A DNA stretch of 64,000 nucleotides from Marinobacter sp. DY40_1A1. Its GTDB lineage: Bacteria; Pseudomonadota; Gammaproteobacteria; Pseudomonadales; Oleiphilaceae. Each line of letters opens with the position of its first letter. The first letter of the stretch is position 1. The translations under genes and the position numbers were made by a program. The stretch is taken from the NCBI RefSeq assembly GCF_016597815.1, contig NZ_VCHA01000001.1:186001-250000 (forward strand), written 5' to 3'. Shown piece after piece: positions 1 to 8,819 of this stretch. Below the pieces are notes generated by a model that searched no databases, was not told the origin of the DNA, and saw only the letters and a program-made list of their open reading frames with translations.

Positions 1-1161
1 TCCCGGGGGTTGATAAAAACCGGGTTGGGCGAGCGTATTGGCTACTATTTTATTGCCGTTTTTGGCAAAAGAACCCTTGGTATTGGTTACGGACTGGCCC
101 TTTCGGAATTGGTGATCGCACCGGTTACGCCCAGCAATACCGCAAGGGGGGGCGCGATTATTCACCCGATCATGTTGTCCATTGCTCAGAGCTATGGCTG
201 TACGCCAGACAAGGAAAATACCAATAAGATTGGCAAGTACCTGGCATTGGTCAATTACCACGGCAATCCCATCACTTCCGCAATGTTTATTACTGCTACT
301 GCGCCCAACCCGCTGACGGTCAAGTTGATTGCCGATGCTACCGGTTCTGCAATCAGCCTGAGCTGGACAACCTGGGCGCTGGCCATGTTGCTGCCTGGCC
401 TCGTCGCCATCGCGTTAATGCCCCTGGTTATCTATCTGATGTACCCTCCAGAGATCAAGGCCACTCCCGACGCAGTCAGTTTCGCCCGGGAGCGCTTGGC
501 GAGGCTCGGTAAATTGACCCGCGATGAAGGCATAATGCTGGGGGTTTTTGTTATTTTGCTGTTGCTGTGGGCAGACATACCGGCCTTGATTTTCGGTGCC
601 GCGTTCAAGCTGAACGCAACCACCACTGCTTTCGTGGGGCTGTCGATTCTTTTGGTCACCGGCGTATTGAACTGGAAGGATGCGCTATCTGAAAAGAGCG
701 CCTGGGATACGCTGGTCTGGTTTGGTGCTTTGGTGATGATGGCCACCCAGTTGAACGAACTGGGTGTTATTGCGTGGTTCTCTGAGGAAATTCAGGAGGG
801 CATAGTCAGCACCGGCCTGGCTTGGCCGGCCTCTACCGCGATTCTGGTTCTGGTGTTTCTGTATTCCCACTACTTTTTTGCCAGCACCACGGCTCATATC
901 ACTGCCATGATGGGGGCCTTTCTGGTGGTTGGCCTGGGCCTCGGCGCGCCGCCCATGGCCTTTGTTCTGATGATGGCTGCTACTTCCTCCATCATGATGA
1001 CCCTGACCCATTACGCTACTGGTACATCACCGGTTATATTCGGTTCCGGTTATGTGAGCCTGAGCGAATGGTGGAAAGCCGGGTTCGTAATGAGCCTGGT
1101 GAATCTGACCATCTGGGTGGTGGTTGGCGGGCTTTGGTGGAAACTGCTGGGGTACTGGTGA
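1..1161 (+). CDS. DASS-family anion:Na+ symporter (5' end missing)
   Basis: The reading frame is open from base 1, so the true start lies outside the window; the TTG at base 10 is only the first start-like codon. The visible 386 codons are almost entirely hydrophobic membrane segments. The segment with S-E-L-V-I-A-P-V-T-P-S-N-T-A-R matches the conserved hairpin of divalent-anion:sodium symporters (CitT, TtdT, SodiT1 type), and a second S/T-rich hairpin, HYATGTSPVIFGSGY, lies near the C-terminus. The family imports di- and tricarboxylates or exchanges them across the inner membrane. The exact substrate cannot be told from this part. Confidence 0.88.
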   Translation, partial: SRGLIKTGLGERIGYYFIAVFGKRTLGIGYGLALSELVIAPVTPSNTARGGAIIHPIMLSIAQSYGCTPDKENTNKIGKYLALVNYHGNPITSAMFITATAPNPLTVKLIADATGSAISLSWTTWALAMLLPGLVAIALMPLVIYLMYPPEIKATPDAVSFARERLARLGKLTRDEGIMLGVFVILLLLWADIPALIFGAAFKLNATTTAFVGLSILLVTGVLNWKDALSEKSAWDTLVWFGALVMMATQLNELGVIAWFSEEIQEGIVSTGLAWPASTAILVLVFLYSHYFFASTTAHITAMMGAFLVVGLGLGAPPMAFVLMMAATSSIMMTLTHYATGTSPVIFGSGYVSLSEWWKAGFVMSLVNLTIWVVVGGLWWKLLGYW

Positions 1162-1171
1162 GTTGGCTACA

Positions 1172-1540
1172 ATGAAATTTCCGATCGTTACCGTAACCCT
1201 GGTTTCAGCAGCGCTGCTATTCGTTTTGTGGGATCAAACCCGCGAGCAACCACAAGCTGTTGATGCCAGCCGGTTTACCAACCTTCAGGCGAATCCCGTA
1301 AAACTCAGCACAACCGTGGATTGGCTGATTACCCAGCTGCCTTCGCTGTGTGAGCAAGCGACAGGCAAGGCTGAGGGAACTGACGCCAACGCCAGCTGTG
1401 TTAAGCAGGCAAAAACACGCACCTCAACATGCCGGCGTAGCATTTACGACGGCTTTCCGAGCGTTGTAGCGTCAGAGGCCGCTTTTCGGGATGTGTCGAT
1501 TACGCTGATTAACTGCCTTGTTCAGGATGCGTCACCTTAG
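1172..1540 (+). CDS. Small exported or membrane-anchored hypothetical protein
   Basis: This 122-residue protein starts at ATG 1172, eleven bases after the transporter stop codon, so the two are probably co-transcribed. It opens with a hydrophobic N-terminal segment (about residues 3-20) that looks like a signal peptide or anchor. The rest is polar and holds four cysteines (near residues 66, 81, 92 and 119), which would suit disulfide bonding in the periplasm. Its last nine bases overlap the convergent P450 gene. I do not recognise the family. A longer frame from base 1124 exists but would overlap the transporter and hide the signal-like start. Confidence 0.6.
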   Translation: MKFPIVTVTLVSAALLFVLWDQTREQPQAVDASRFTNLQANPVKLSTTVDWLITQLPSLCEQATGKAEGTDANASCVKQAKTRTSTCRRSIYDGFPSVVASEAAFRDVSITLINCLVQDASP

Positions 1541-2674
1541 CACCACCGGCACTCGGTGGTATCCACCCACTGGCGCCACTTCCCGTTCTGGTGGCTCGCC
1601 TGGCACCAAATCTATTGCCTGTACTGATGTGAGTATGGTTTGCAGCGCGATGCGCAATTCCCAGGTCGCTAGCAGTCTGCCTGGGCACACGTGCTTGCCG
1701 GCTCCATAGAGCAGGTTATTTGCTGCGTTGCCTTGAGGATCAAACCGGCTGTTGTCGAAGACAGATTCATCGCGGTTGGCGGAGGTCCAGTTCAGTTTTA
1801 CCCGGGCGCCGGCGGGGATATCCCGGCCACCGATATGAACGGGGCAGGTGGTTACTCTCCGGTTGGATACAAACGGGTTGTCGAGGCGAAGTATTTCATC
1901 GATGATCGCTTCTGCTTCTGTATTGGAAGCTCCTCGTATCCTCTCAACAAGATCGGGTTGTTGGGCCAGGTGGGCGATGAGTACGCCAACACACAGAGCG
2001 ATCGAACCCAGATCTCCGCCTGTCCAGTTGCGCAGAATTGATACCAGTTCTGGCTCTGTCAGTGGGCGCCCATTTACCGTCTCGCGGCACAATCTTGTAG
2101 TCAGATCGTCCGGGGCGCTTGCACCGGCAGCACGCCGCGGCTGGATAACCGAACGAATAATCTCATCAAACTGTTCGGCTACTTCTGCCATTAATGTATT
2201 GTCGCCAGAGCGGGTAGCGGCATGGTTTTCCTTCATCCAGGCCAGCAGTTTTGGTTCCAGTTCTGCAGGCCATCCCAGCCAGGCGCACTGGGCACGAACG
2301 GCAAACACGGCACCTATGTCATTTACGGCGTCCAGCACTTTACCTTTGGGCAGCTCTGCTACCAACTGATGTGCGACGCGTGTGAAAACCGGAACGAATG
2401 GCTCCACCGCTTCCCGGGTAAGATATCGCTCGATCACGTTTCGGTAGAGCGTGTGTTCCTCTCCATCAAGCCCGTTCGGAACTTGCAGGTAGCGAGACAC
2501 CTGGCTGGAAAATCGCTCATGATCCAGAGCAGCGGCCAAAACGTCGGCATGCCTTAGCAGCACCCATTCGCCTTTGATGTTTCGCACGACAGGATGTTTG
2601 GGGCGCAGTTCATCGGTGTAGGCCCTCAAATCACGGCCAGCTGCGGACAAATCATCCGGCATGTGGTCTGTCAT
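1532..2674 (-). CDS. Cytochrome P450
   Basis: This 380-residue protein is a soluble bacterial P450, a haem monooxygenase. The haem loop YGAGKHVCPG places the thiolate ligand at Cys330. The K-helix ExxR motif is E260-I-L-R263. The I helix reads T-G-G-D-L-G-S at residues 218-224, so the usual acid/threonine pair used for oxygen activation is not obvious. I chose ATG 2674 because AAAGGAGT lies just upstream; an earlier frame start at 2716 has no such site. No ferredoxin or ferredoxin reductase gene is adjacent, so its redox partner must be elsewhere. The substrate is unknown. Confidence 0.9.
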   Translation of the reverse strand: MTDHMPDDLSAAGRDLRAYTDELRPKHPVVRNIKGEWVLLRHADVLAAALDHERFSSQVSRYLQVPNGLDGEEHTLYRNVIERYLTREAVEPFVPVFTRVAHQLVAELPKGKVLDAVNDIGAVFAVRAQCAWLGWPAELEPKLLAWMKENHAATRSGDNTLMAEVAEQFDEIIRSVIQPRRAAGASAPDDLTTRLCRETVNGRPLTEPELVSILRNWTGGDLGSIALCVGVLIAHLAQQPDLVERIRGASNTEAEAIIDEILRLDNPFVSNRRVTTCPVHIGGRDIPAGARVKLNWTSANRDESVFDNSRFDPQGNAANNLLYGAGKHVCPGRLLATWELRIALQTILTSVQAIDLVPGEPPEREVAPVGGYHRVPVVLR

Positions 2675-2811
2675 ATTGACTCCTTTTCCATCAACAATAG
2701 CTTGCCTGATCAGCATACCCGCAATTGCTCAAATCAAAAATGCGAAAGGACAAGAGCAGCCAGGCGCTGCGCCAATTGCAGGAAACCTGCGTGGGCTAAC
2801 GGCCAAAATTA

Positions 2812-4239
2812 TCACTGTGTTTGCAGGAGTGACTTCAGTGCCAATACAGCCGCTTTGATTTCGCACTCGCTGGCGCTGGCAAAGCCCATCACCAGACCGC
2901 TTCTCGTGTCCTCCCCGATAAAATGAACGCTCAAGGGTGTGCTGCCAAACCCTTTGGCTCTGAGTTGTTGGCTGATGTCGGCGTCGTCGAAGTCGCCCTC
3001 CAGAACCAGGTGCATGCCGGCACTCTCCGCTACAGGCGTTACCAACCCATCCAGTTGCTCTAGCACAAGCTTTTGGAAGTACGTCCATTTCTCCTTGTAG
3101 AGCTGCCGCATGCGGCGCAGGTGGCGGGTGAACTGCCCGCTTGTAATGAATTCCGCAATGGTCGCCTGGGTGAGCAGCGGTGTTTCACCGCCGGTAACCC
3201 GTTTGGCCCACAGGAACGCCTCCACCATGGATTCGGGCACAACCAGATAGCCAACTCGCAAGCCGGGAAGCAGGGTTTTACTGAAGCTGCCAACGTACAA
3301 AACGGGGGTGTTGTCGAAGAGCCCCTGAATGGCGGCGAAGGGTTTGTTGTGGAAGTGGAATTCGCTGTCGTAGTCGTCTTCTACAATCCAGGTCTGATTA
3401 CACTGTGCCCACTGAACCAGGGCCATACGCTGCGCAATATCCAGAATTCCGCCCATGGGATATTGGTGGGTAGGTGTGCAAAACAACAATTTGGCTGAGC
3501 CCATATCCGCAAGTGCCTCCACATCCAGCACCTGGCCTTTCAAGGGCACGGGCAATAACGGATTGCCATAACGCCCCAGGGCATAACGGGCGCCGCGATA
3601 GCCTGGGTTCTCACAGAAAACGCGGTCACCAACTTGAAGCAGTACATCTGCAATCAAAGACAGTGCCTGCTGCGCACCGTTGGTAATGATGATTTGATGC
3701 TCATGGCAGCGCACCCCGCGAGACTCCCGCACATAGTCTGCGACAGCTTGCCTCAGAGGTTGGTAGCCTTGAATGCAGTCGTACCCTCTGAGCAGTCTGC
3801 GGCTTTCCTGATGATGCAGGATCCGGTTCCAGCTGCGGATCGGGAAGGCGTCCAGATCTGGCAGGCCCGGCTGGAAGGGCAGGTTGGCGTCTTCCCCTAG
3901 TCGCATACTGTGTCTCGGCACGATGGGTAGCGGTGGCAACGGCTCAGCATTGCATGGTAAGTGCGAGACCGCCTGGTCGGGCTTGTTCAGGCTGGCGCGG
4001 ATGTCATCGTTAACGAACACCCCTTTGCCCGGACGGCTCAGCAGAAAGCCTTCTGATTTAAGCTGGTCGTAAACCGCATTCACGGTGTTTCTGCTCACCC
4101 CGATATCTGTTGCCAGCTGCCTGCTTGATGGCAGTTGGCTGCCGGGAAGGTAGCGCTGGTCTATGATGCGTTGGGACAGTTGTCGATAGAGCTGTTGTTG
4201 CAACGGTGTGGCTGAATCCAGCTGAATATCGTTTATCAC
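2812..4239 (-). CDS. MocR-type transcriptional regulator (GntR wHTH + aminotransferase-like domain)
   Basis: This 475-residue protein has a GntR-type winged helix at residues 10-75 (with PSSRQLATDIGVSRNTVN), a linker, and a class-I aminotransferase-like domain from about 115 to the end. The Schiff-base lysine is K321 in the motif SFSKTLLPG. MocR proteins such as PdxR, GabR and TauR use bound PLP to sense a ligand and control a divergent gene. Here the divergent neighbour is a PNPOx-like flavoprotein 93 bp away, which suggests that it is the target. A role in vitamin B6 homeostasis is plausible, but no pdx gene is present to confirm it. Confidence 0.92.
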   Translation of the reverse strand: MINDIQLDSATPLQQQLYRQLSQRIIDQRYLPGSQLPSSRQLATDIGVSRNTVNAVYDQLKSEGFLLSRPGKGVFVNDDIRASLNKPDQAVSHLPCNAEPLPPLPIVPRHSMRLGEDANLPFQPGLPDLDAFPIRSWNRILHHQESRRLLRGYDCIQGYQPLRQAVADYVRESRGVRCHEHQIIITNGAQQALSLIADVLLQVGDRVFCENPGYRGARYALGRYGNPLLPVPLKGQVLDVEALADMGSAKLLFCTPTHQYPMGGILDIAQRMALVQWAQCNQTWIVEDDYDSEFHFHNKPFAAIQGLFDNTPVLYVGSFSKTLLPGLRVGYLVVPESMVEAFLWAKRVTGGETPLLTQATIAEFITSGQFTRHLRRMRQLYKEKWTYFQKLVLEQLDGLVTPVAESAGMHLVLEGDFDDADISQQLRAKGFGSTPLSVHFIGEDTRSGLVMGFASASECEIKAAVLALKSLLQTQ

Positions 4240-4332
4240 TTTAACTGGCCCTATTGAAAATCATAATGTGGATCTTTTGATGGTATCAGATGTTTTCTTT
4301 AATAGCGGGGTACTTAACGAAAGGAACCTGTG

Positions 4333-4929
4333 ATGTCTTTGAAGGAAACCGACCCAGCCGCAATGTCTTCCCTTTCCTGTTGCCCGCGCAGCCGGGTGAA
4401 GCGCGCTACGAAACGTGCGAGCTATGAGCGCTCGGAAGCTTACGCTCTGATCGACCGCTTAAAGACGGCCCATGTTGGGTTTGTGGAGGAGGGGGAGCCC
4501 AGAATTATCCCGCTTACGGCCTGGCGCCTGGGGGATGATCTTTATCTCCATAGCTTGAACGGTGGTCGCTTGTGCAAGCAGCTGGAATCCGGTGCGCAGC
4601 TTTGTATTTCGTTTGCGGTAACCGAGGAGTGGGTGATGAGTAAATCGGCCTATCACCATAGCGCAAACTACTCATCGCTGGTGCTGTTCGGAAAGGCCCG
4701 GCGAGTGCTGGATGAGGCGGCATTCGACGAGGCGTTCAAGGCTATTATCAACCAGCTTTCGCCGGGGCGATGGGATCAGGTTCGCGCGCCCAGTGTTAAA
4801 GAGCGTAAAGCCACCGCGCTGTTTCGTGTGCCCATTGAAGAGGGAGCTTTCAAAAGCCGAACCGGTGGGCCTAACGAGGAGCCGGAAGATATGGCGCTGC
4901 CTGTATGGCATGGCACGCAGGCGGTTTAA
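4333..4929 (+). CDS. Pyridoxamine 5'-phosphate oxidase-like flavin-binding protein
   Basis: This 198-residue protein of the PNPOx-like split-barrel superfamily resembles the NimA/COG3467 group more than true PdxH. Seen features are the N-terminal alternation YALIDRLKTAHVGF, the strand pair with R-I-I-P-L-T-A-W and L-Y-L-H-S, and the S-x-x-Y-x-S-L-V-L-F-G-K-A core typical of FMN or haem binding. The start is ATG 4333 with AAGGAA six bases upstream; a GTG lies directly before it. The gene is divergent from a MocR regulator and is probably controlled by it. The substrate is not known. Confidence 0.85.
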   Translation: MSLKETDPAAMSSLSCCPRSRVKRATKRASYERSEAYALIDRLKTAHVGFVEEGEPRIIPLTAWRLGDDLYLHSLNGGRLCKQLESGAQLCISFAVTEEWVMSKSAYHHSANYSSLVLFGKARRVLDEAAFDEAFKAIINQLSPGRWDQVRAPSVKERKATALFRVPIEEGAFKSRTGGPNEEPEDMALPVWHGTQAV

Positions 4930-5051
4930 GTTTCAGTATTTCTCTAATCCGCTATATAACCTGTCTTGCAAGCATGCTAAAAGATGGCCGTCTCGGTGGC
5001 GGCCTTGCTCAAGAGCGAATAGCCCCTCTATTAATTCATCAGGGTTTCAGC

Positions 5052-5396
5052 ATGTCTGACAAGTTTTTCTTCAAAGGCCGGCAGGATGCACGGCAGCATC
5101 ATACGGCCTATGGCGGCTTCAAAACCAACGCCAGTCAAAAAAGCGGAAGCAAGAAGTTTCCTCTGCAGCTGGTTGTAACCAGCGAGGCGCGCAAGCAAGA
5201 GGTTGAGGCGCTGGTGGCAGAAGCGCAGCTGCATGCGAACATTACCATCGATTCCCGCGAAGGTGCTGTCGAATCCATAGCCGAGCTTACCGCTATCCTG
5301 AATAAGGGTGGTACCGTAACTCAGCCCAAGATGCCGTCTCGGAATGATCCCTGCAGTTGCGGCAGTGGGAAAAAGTTCAAAAAGTGCTGTGCCTGA
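5052..5396 (+). CDS. SEC-C metal-binding motif protein (PBPRA1643 type)
   Basis: This 114-residue protein ends in a SEC-C zinc motif, C-S-C-G-S-G-K-K-F-K-K-C-C. The N-terminus starts M-S-D-K-F-F-F-K-G, and a middle section looks like a small alpha/beta fold. The arrangement matches a family of short gammaproteobacterial proteins annotated only as SWIM/SEC-C motif proteins. The function is unknown. Zinc binding is expected from the motif. An upstream extension of the frame to 4905 is not believed because the conserved part begins at 5052 and AGGG lies just before it. Confidence 0.82.
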   Translation: MSDKFFFKGRQDARQHHTAYGGFKTNASQKSGSKKFPLQLVVTSEARKQEVEALVAEAQLHANITIDSREGAVESIAELTAILNKGGTVTQPKMPSRNDPCSCGSGKKFKKCCA

Positions 5397-5433
5397 TACA
5401 CAGATAACTTTAGCTACCGAAAAAGGAGTGCCC

Positions 5434-5865
5434 ATGCTTATTTGTGGTGTTGAGCTCAGTGGAAGCGACGCCGTTGTGTGTTTGCTGAGTCTGGATGGTG
5501 GGCAGTTCACCCTGCCTGAGAGCAATGTTCGCAGGATCACCCTGAAGAAGAACCACACTCGCAGGGATCTGCAGGAATTTCAGGCGTCTTTTGCGAAATT
5601 TCTGGCAGAGCACGATGTGAAAAAAGTGGCTATCAAAGAGCGCATGCCCAAAGGCAAGTTTGCCGGTGGTGCCATCAGTTTCAAAATGGAAGCGGCTCTT
5701 CAGTTGATGCCAGAGGCGGATGTTGAGGTGGAACTGCTTTCATCTGCAACCATCAAAGCGACACTGTCTGCCAAGCCGATGCCCATTCCTTTTGCAGCGA
5801 CGGGATTGAAGGTGTTCCAGGAAGCCGCATTTGTTGCGGCTTATGTAGGGCATCTGGCGAAGTAA
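5434..5865 (+). CDS. DUF3010 family protein
   Basis: This 143-residue protein starts M-L-I-C-G-V-E-L-S and contains the conserved I-K-E-R-M-P-K-G-K-F-A-G-G-A block and the C-terminal A-T-G-L-K-V-F-Q-E-A motif of DUF3010. The G-V-E-L start together with the K-E-R block is reminiscent of an RNase-H-like fold. That is inference; the family has no assigned function. The start is ATG 5434 with AAAAGGAG upstream. It lies 37 bp behind the SEC-C gene on the same strand, so the two may be co-transcribed. Confidence 0.87.
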   Translation: MLICGVELSGSDAVVCLLSLDGGQFTLPESNVRRITLKKNHTRRDLQEFQASFAKFLAEHDVKKVAIKERMPKGKFAGGAISFKMEAALQLMPEADVEVELLSSATIKATLSAKPMPIPFAATGLKVFQEAAFVAAYVGHLAK

Positions 5866-5901
5866 CCAGGTTCTTTATACTTCGCCGGATGCTTCAGGCA
5901 A

Positions 5902-6345
5902 TTACTGTGCAGTTGTAACGTACTTCAGAATCTCGACCACCTGCTCGGGAGTTTGCGCCCACGCCATGGCGGATGCGTCTACTTCTTTCAGCGGGTGAAT
6001 AATGTCGTCGTTGTGAAGAGTAACGTAGGGCGTGCCCATAGCCGCGCAGAAGCCGGCATCAAAGGCTGCGTTCCATTGCTTGTACTTGTCACCAAAACGA
6101 ATCACTGCCAAATCGCATTGTTCCAACAGGGTTTTGGTGCGAATGCCGTTTACCTTGGATGACTGGTGATCACGCCAGAATGCCACTTCCGGCTTGCCCA
6201 GCATGTCGCCGGCTGCATCGCTGGCTTCGTGGTTGGTAACAGGCGCAGTAAATTCCACCGGCAACCCGGCAGCTTCTGCCCCAGCCTGAATTTGTTCACG
6301 CCAATCAGTGTGAATTTCGCCAGAGAGATACACAGTCCAGATCAT
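5902..6345 (-). CDS. YtoQ family protein
   Basis: This 147-residue protein begins M-I-W-T-V-Y-L-S-G-E-I-H-T-D-W-R, the signature of the YtoQ family, and continues with a nucleoside 2-deoxyribosyltransferase-like fold (V-I-R-F-G-D-K-Y-K-Q-W-N-A-A-F-D-A-G). The family has no proven activity; similarity to nucleotide-sugar hydrolases or transferases is only structural inference. The start codon at 6345 has AGGAGAACTCC just before it. It is convergent with DUF3010 and codirectional with the thioesterase gene upstream. Confidence 0.87.
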   Translation of the reverse strand: MIWTVYLSGEIHTDWREQIQAGAEAAGLPVEFTAPVTNHEASDAAGDMLGKPEVAFWRDHQSSKVNGIRTKTLLEQCDLAVIRFGDKYKQWNAAFDAGFCAAMGTPYVTLHNDDIIHPLKEVDASAMAWAQTPEQVVEILKYVTTAQ

Positions 6346-6432
6346 GGAGTTCTCCTAAGTAAAATGGGTAGGGGTGGGTTTGAATCTGCGAGACCCTATC
6401 ATAGCCCAGCGCTCTACAGAATCTCAGCCCGG

Positions 6433-6942
6433 TTAATCCCTATCGTCATCGGTTACTTTCGCCAGCTCGGCTCGGGTCTTCAGCCGCCCCTCGCGGCGAA
6501 TCTCGGCGTTCTCAAAACGCTGTCGCTGTTTAGCGGTTTCCGGAATAACGGCAGGAACATCTGCGGGCCTGTCGTTCTCGTCGAGGGCTACGAAGGTGAA
6601 AAAGGCAGAGAGGATATGTCGTGTTTCGCCGGTGTAACTGTTCTCCGCCACAACCTTGGCGCCGATTTCCATAGATGAGCCCCAACTGCGATTCAGAGCT
6701 AAACTGAACAGCAAGGTATCGTTGCCTTTCGCCGGGGCGCGGAAGTGGATGGAGTCCACCGCTGCGGTCACACAAACACAGGTTGAATGACGCTCGGCAA
6801 CCACCAGAGCCAGGCGGTCGCATTTTGCCATGATCATTCCGCCGAATACGGTTTCGTGGGAGTTCATGTCATTGGGGAAAACCTTGTACACGTGCTTCTC
6901 AATGGCAGAAGCAGATACGGGCTTGGATGGCTTGTCAGGCAT
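6433..6942 (-). CDS. Acyl-CoA thioesterase, hotdog fold
   Basis: This 169-residue protein has the single hotdog domain of the BACH/YciA thioesterase family. The motif N-S-H-E-T-V-F-G-G-M-I-M-A lines the catalytic helix, followed by D-S-I-H-F-R-A-P-A-K-G and a V-A-x-N-S-Y-T-G-E block. Such enzymes hydrolyse acyl-CoA esters in the cytoplasm. The start at 6942 has AAAGGA upstream; the frame extension to 7062 is outside the conserved fold. The C-terminal tail is charged. Chain-length preference cannot be read from the sequence. Confidence 0.88.
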   Translation of the reverse strand: MPDKPSKPVSASAIEKHVYKVFPNDMNSHETVFGGMIMAKCDRLALVVAERHSTCVCVTAAVDSIHFRAPAKGNDTLLFSLALNRSWGSSMEIGAKVVAENSYTGETRHILSAFFTFVALDENDRPADVPAVIPETAKQRQRFENAEIRREGRLKTRAELAKVTDDDRD

Positions 6943-7104
6943 AAGATCCTTTCTCGATAATGGTATTAAGCTAAGGTTTATAGTGAGGCTATTCATAAGG
7001 GTACTACACCCTCTACGAAAGCGCGGGGCTGAGCTTGTATTTCCAGCGTTTGCGCCAATCATATATAACCAGAGAACAACGTTTAATCAGATGCGAGGAG
7101 TTCA

Positions 7105-8058
7105 ATGGACTTCAAAGACTATTACGCCGTGCTTGGTGTGAGCGAGTCTGCCTCCCCCGAGGAAATCAAAAAATCCTACCGGAAACTGGCCCGGAAATAT
7201 CACCCGGATGTCAGTAAAGAAGACAACGCCGACGAGAAGTTCAAAGATCTTGGCGAAGCCTACGAAGTACTGAAAGACCCGGAAAAGCGCGCGGAGTACG
7301 ACCAGCTGCGAAAATACGGCGCGCAGGCCGATGGCTCTTTCCAGCCACCTCCCGGTTGGCAGAGTGCCTCGGGGTTTGGTGGTGGTGGATACACTGATGC
7401 CGACTCCCGACAGTTCAGCGATTTTTTTGAGCAGATGTTTGGCGGTGGGCCTGGCCCTGGTGCTGGAGGTTTCCGGCAGAACATGCGCATGCGTGGTGAG
7501 GACGTTCATGCACGGTTGGCGCTGTTCCTTGAGGAAGTGTTTAATGGAACCGAAAAGCAGGTTTCCTTTGCAGTGCATGAAGCCGACGAGCATGGCCGTG
7601 TTATAGCGCGACAGAAAACACTGAATGTAAAAATCCCCGCCGGAATGCGCGAAGGGCAGCATTTGCGCCTGAAAGGCCAAGGGTCCCCTGGCTTTGGTGG
7701 TGCAGCACCTGGTGACTTGCTGATAGAGATTGAATTGGCTCCGCACCCACTGTTCAGCGTTGAGGGGCGGGATGTTGTTGTAACTGTGCCGGTGGCACCA
7801 TGGGAAGCGGCGCTCGGTGCTACAATCACTGTGCCCACTGTAGGCTCAAAGGTGAATGTGAAAGTGCCCAAGGGAACCTCCTCGGGGCGAAAGCTCCGCC
7901 TGAAAGGCAAGGGGCTGCCAGGCAAGCATCCGGGCGATCAGATTATTATTCTGCAGATTGTGATACCGGAACAGCATTCTGCAGAGGCTGAAAAGCTATA
8001 CGAGCAGCTTGCCGAGGCGGAAAAAGCATTCAACCCACGCAGCAAACTCCATCTGTGA
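7105..8058 (+). CDS. cbpA: Curved DNA-binding protein / DnaJ-type co-chaperone CbpA
   Basis: This 317-residue protein has a J domain at residues 1-70 with the Hsp70-stimulating HPD motif at 33-35, then a glycine/phenylalanine-rich linker (about 75-125), then two C-terminal substrate-binding beta domains. It lacks the cysteine-rich zinc finger of DnaJ, which defines the CbpA type. CbpA works with DnaK and also binds curved DNA in stationary phase. The next gene, 15 bp on, encodes its modulator CbpM, so this is the usual cbpAM operon. The start is ATG 7105 with GCGAGGAG upstream. Confidence 0.96.
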   Translation: MDFKDYYAVLGVSESASPEEIKKSYRKLARKYHPDVSKEDNADEKFKDLGEAYEVLKDPEKRAEYDQLRKYGAQADGSFQPPPGWQSASGFGGGGYTDADSRQFSDFFEQMFGGGPGPGAGGFRQNMRMRGEDVHARLALFLEEVFNGTEKQVSFAVHEADEHGRVIARQKTLNVKIPAGMREGQHLRLKGQGSPGFGGAAPGDLLIEIELAPHPLFSVEGRDVVVTVPVAPWEAALGATITVPTVGSKVNVKVPKGTSSGRKLRLKGKGLPGKHPGDQIIILQIVIPEQHSAEAEKLYEQLAEAEKAFNPRSKLHL

Positions 8059-8073
8059 AGGGGAGAGTAAAGG

Positions 8074-8418
8074 ATGAGTGATAGAAGCAGTATTCTGACT
8101 GTTGAAGTAATGGACTCCGATGGCAGCACCTTTACCCTTCACGAAGTGTGCGAGCGAGGTGAGTGTCACGCTGAGTTTGTCATCAAACTGGTGAGCTACG
8201 GCATTATTGCGCCGGTGGAGCCAGCGGCAGAGGCGCGCCAATGGCTGTTTGATGTGGCGGCACTCGCCCGGCTGCATAAAGCCAGGCGTTTGCAGCGTGA
8301 TCTGAAGATGAACCTGCCGGGCCTTGCGATGTCACTGGAACTCCTTGATGAGGTTCAGGAGATGCGACGCGAAGTAGAGCGCCTCAGCCGACAGTTGCAG
8401 CAGCTGACGGAGGAATAG
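8074..8418 (+). CDS. cbpM: Chaperone modulator CbpM
   Basis: This 114-residue protein has a MerR-like fold: the segment around L-H-E-V-C-E-R-G-E-C-H-A-E-F-V and Y-G-I-I-A-P is the helix-turn-helix part, and the C-terminal half is a coiled coil (L-D-E-V-Q-E-M-R-R-E-V-E-R-L). In E. coli CbpM binds the J domain of CbpA and blocks both its co-chaperone and DNA-binding activity. The position directly behind cbpA supports the same role here. The start is ATG 8074 with GGGGAG just before it. Confidence 0.92.
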   Translation: MSDRSSILTVEVMDSDGSTFTLHEVCERGECHAEFVIKLVSYGIIAPVEPAAEARQWLFDVAALARLHKARRLQRDLKMNLPGLAMSLELLDEVQEMRREVERLSRQLQQLTEE

Positions 8419-8442
8419 TGTGGCGCGTTTATAAACTCTGGA

Positions 8443-8616
8443 TTACCGGTTTTCGTCGAGAGCCCTGATCTCGGCGTAAATCCTTTCTGCCTCCTCTGTC
8501 AGGGTGCCATGGCTCCTTAAGTCCCCATTGCGCTGCGCATGCAGCGCTTTGGTCAACTTGGCTTCATACGCTTTCTGCAGCTTTTTCCTCGGATCACCTT
8601 TTAAAAAACCCAGCAT
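8443..8616 (-). CDS. Small DUF6435-type protein
   Basis: I translated this 57-residue protein by hand because it is short. It begins M-L-G-F-L-K-G-D-P-R-K-K-L-Q-K-A-Y and continues as a charged amphipathic helix (A-H-A-Q-R-N-G-D-like core, then E-E-A-E-R-I-Y-A-E-I). This matches the small DUF6435 proteins that start with GFLK-x-DP-x-KKL and are common in gammaproteobacteria. The function is unknown. It is convergent with cbpM, ending 24 bp from that gene's stop codon. The ribosome-binding site is weak (GACGGG). Confidence 0.78.
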   Translation of the reverse strand: MLGFLKGDPRKKLQKAYEAKLTKALHAQRNGDLRSHGTLTEEAERIYAEIRALDENR

Positions 8617-8716
8617 TTTCCCGTCTCGCTTTTCTGGTTCGTGGTCATAACTTTACGCAGATTCTGTCTGAAAGTTCATAAATTATCCGTGTCTGTTGCT
8701 GGACAAAATTGATTAG

Positions 8717-8732
8717 TGGGATTAAATTCCCA
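8717..8732. promoter_or_regulatory. Operator-like palindrome, site 1 (TGGGA-N6-TCCCA)
   Basis: The 16-bp element TGGGATTAAATTCCCA has perfect 5-bp arms around a six-base A/T spacer. It lies about 90 bp before the first DUF5666 lipoprotein gene, in a very A/T-rich stretch that probably holds the promoter. Two further copies with the same arm and spacer lengths occur at 8743 and 10283. A dimeric repressor or activator site is the natural reading, with the DUF6502 protein encoded nearby as the candidate binder (inference). Confidence 0.6.
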
Positions 8733-8742
8733 ATTATAAATT

Positions 8743-8758
8743 TGGGAAAATAATCCCA
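8743..8758. promoter_or_regulatory. Operator-like palindrome, site 2 (TGGGA-N6-TCCCA)
   Basis: The element TGGGAAAATAATCCCA is the second 16-bp copy, 26 bp centre to centre from site 1, which is about two and a half helical turns. Together the pair brackets an A/T-rich segment containing a TATAAA-like sequence at 8735-8740. The pair lies upstream of the lipoprotein gene that starts at 8820, whose own ribosome site is GGAG. Confidence 0.6.
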
Positions 8759-8819
8759 TTAATTGATTGGGCGATTGAAAATTGATTGCCAGAGCCTATA
8801 AGCAGCCCGGAGAAGTACG

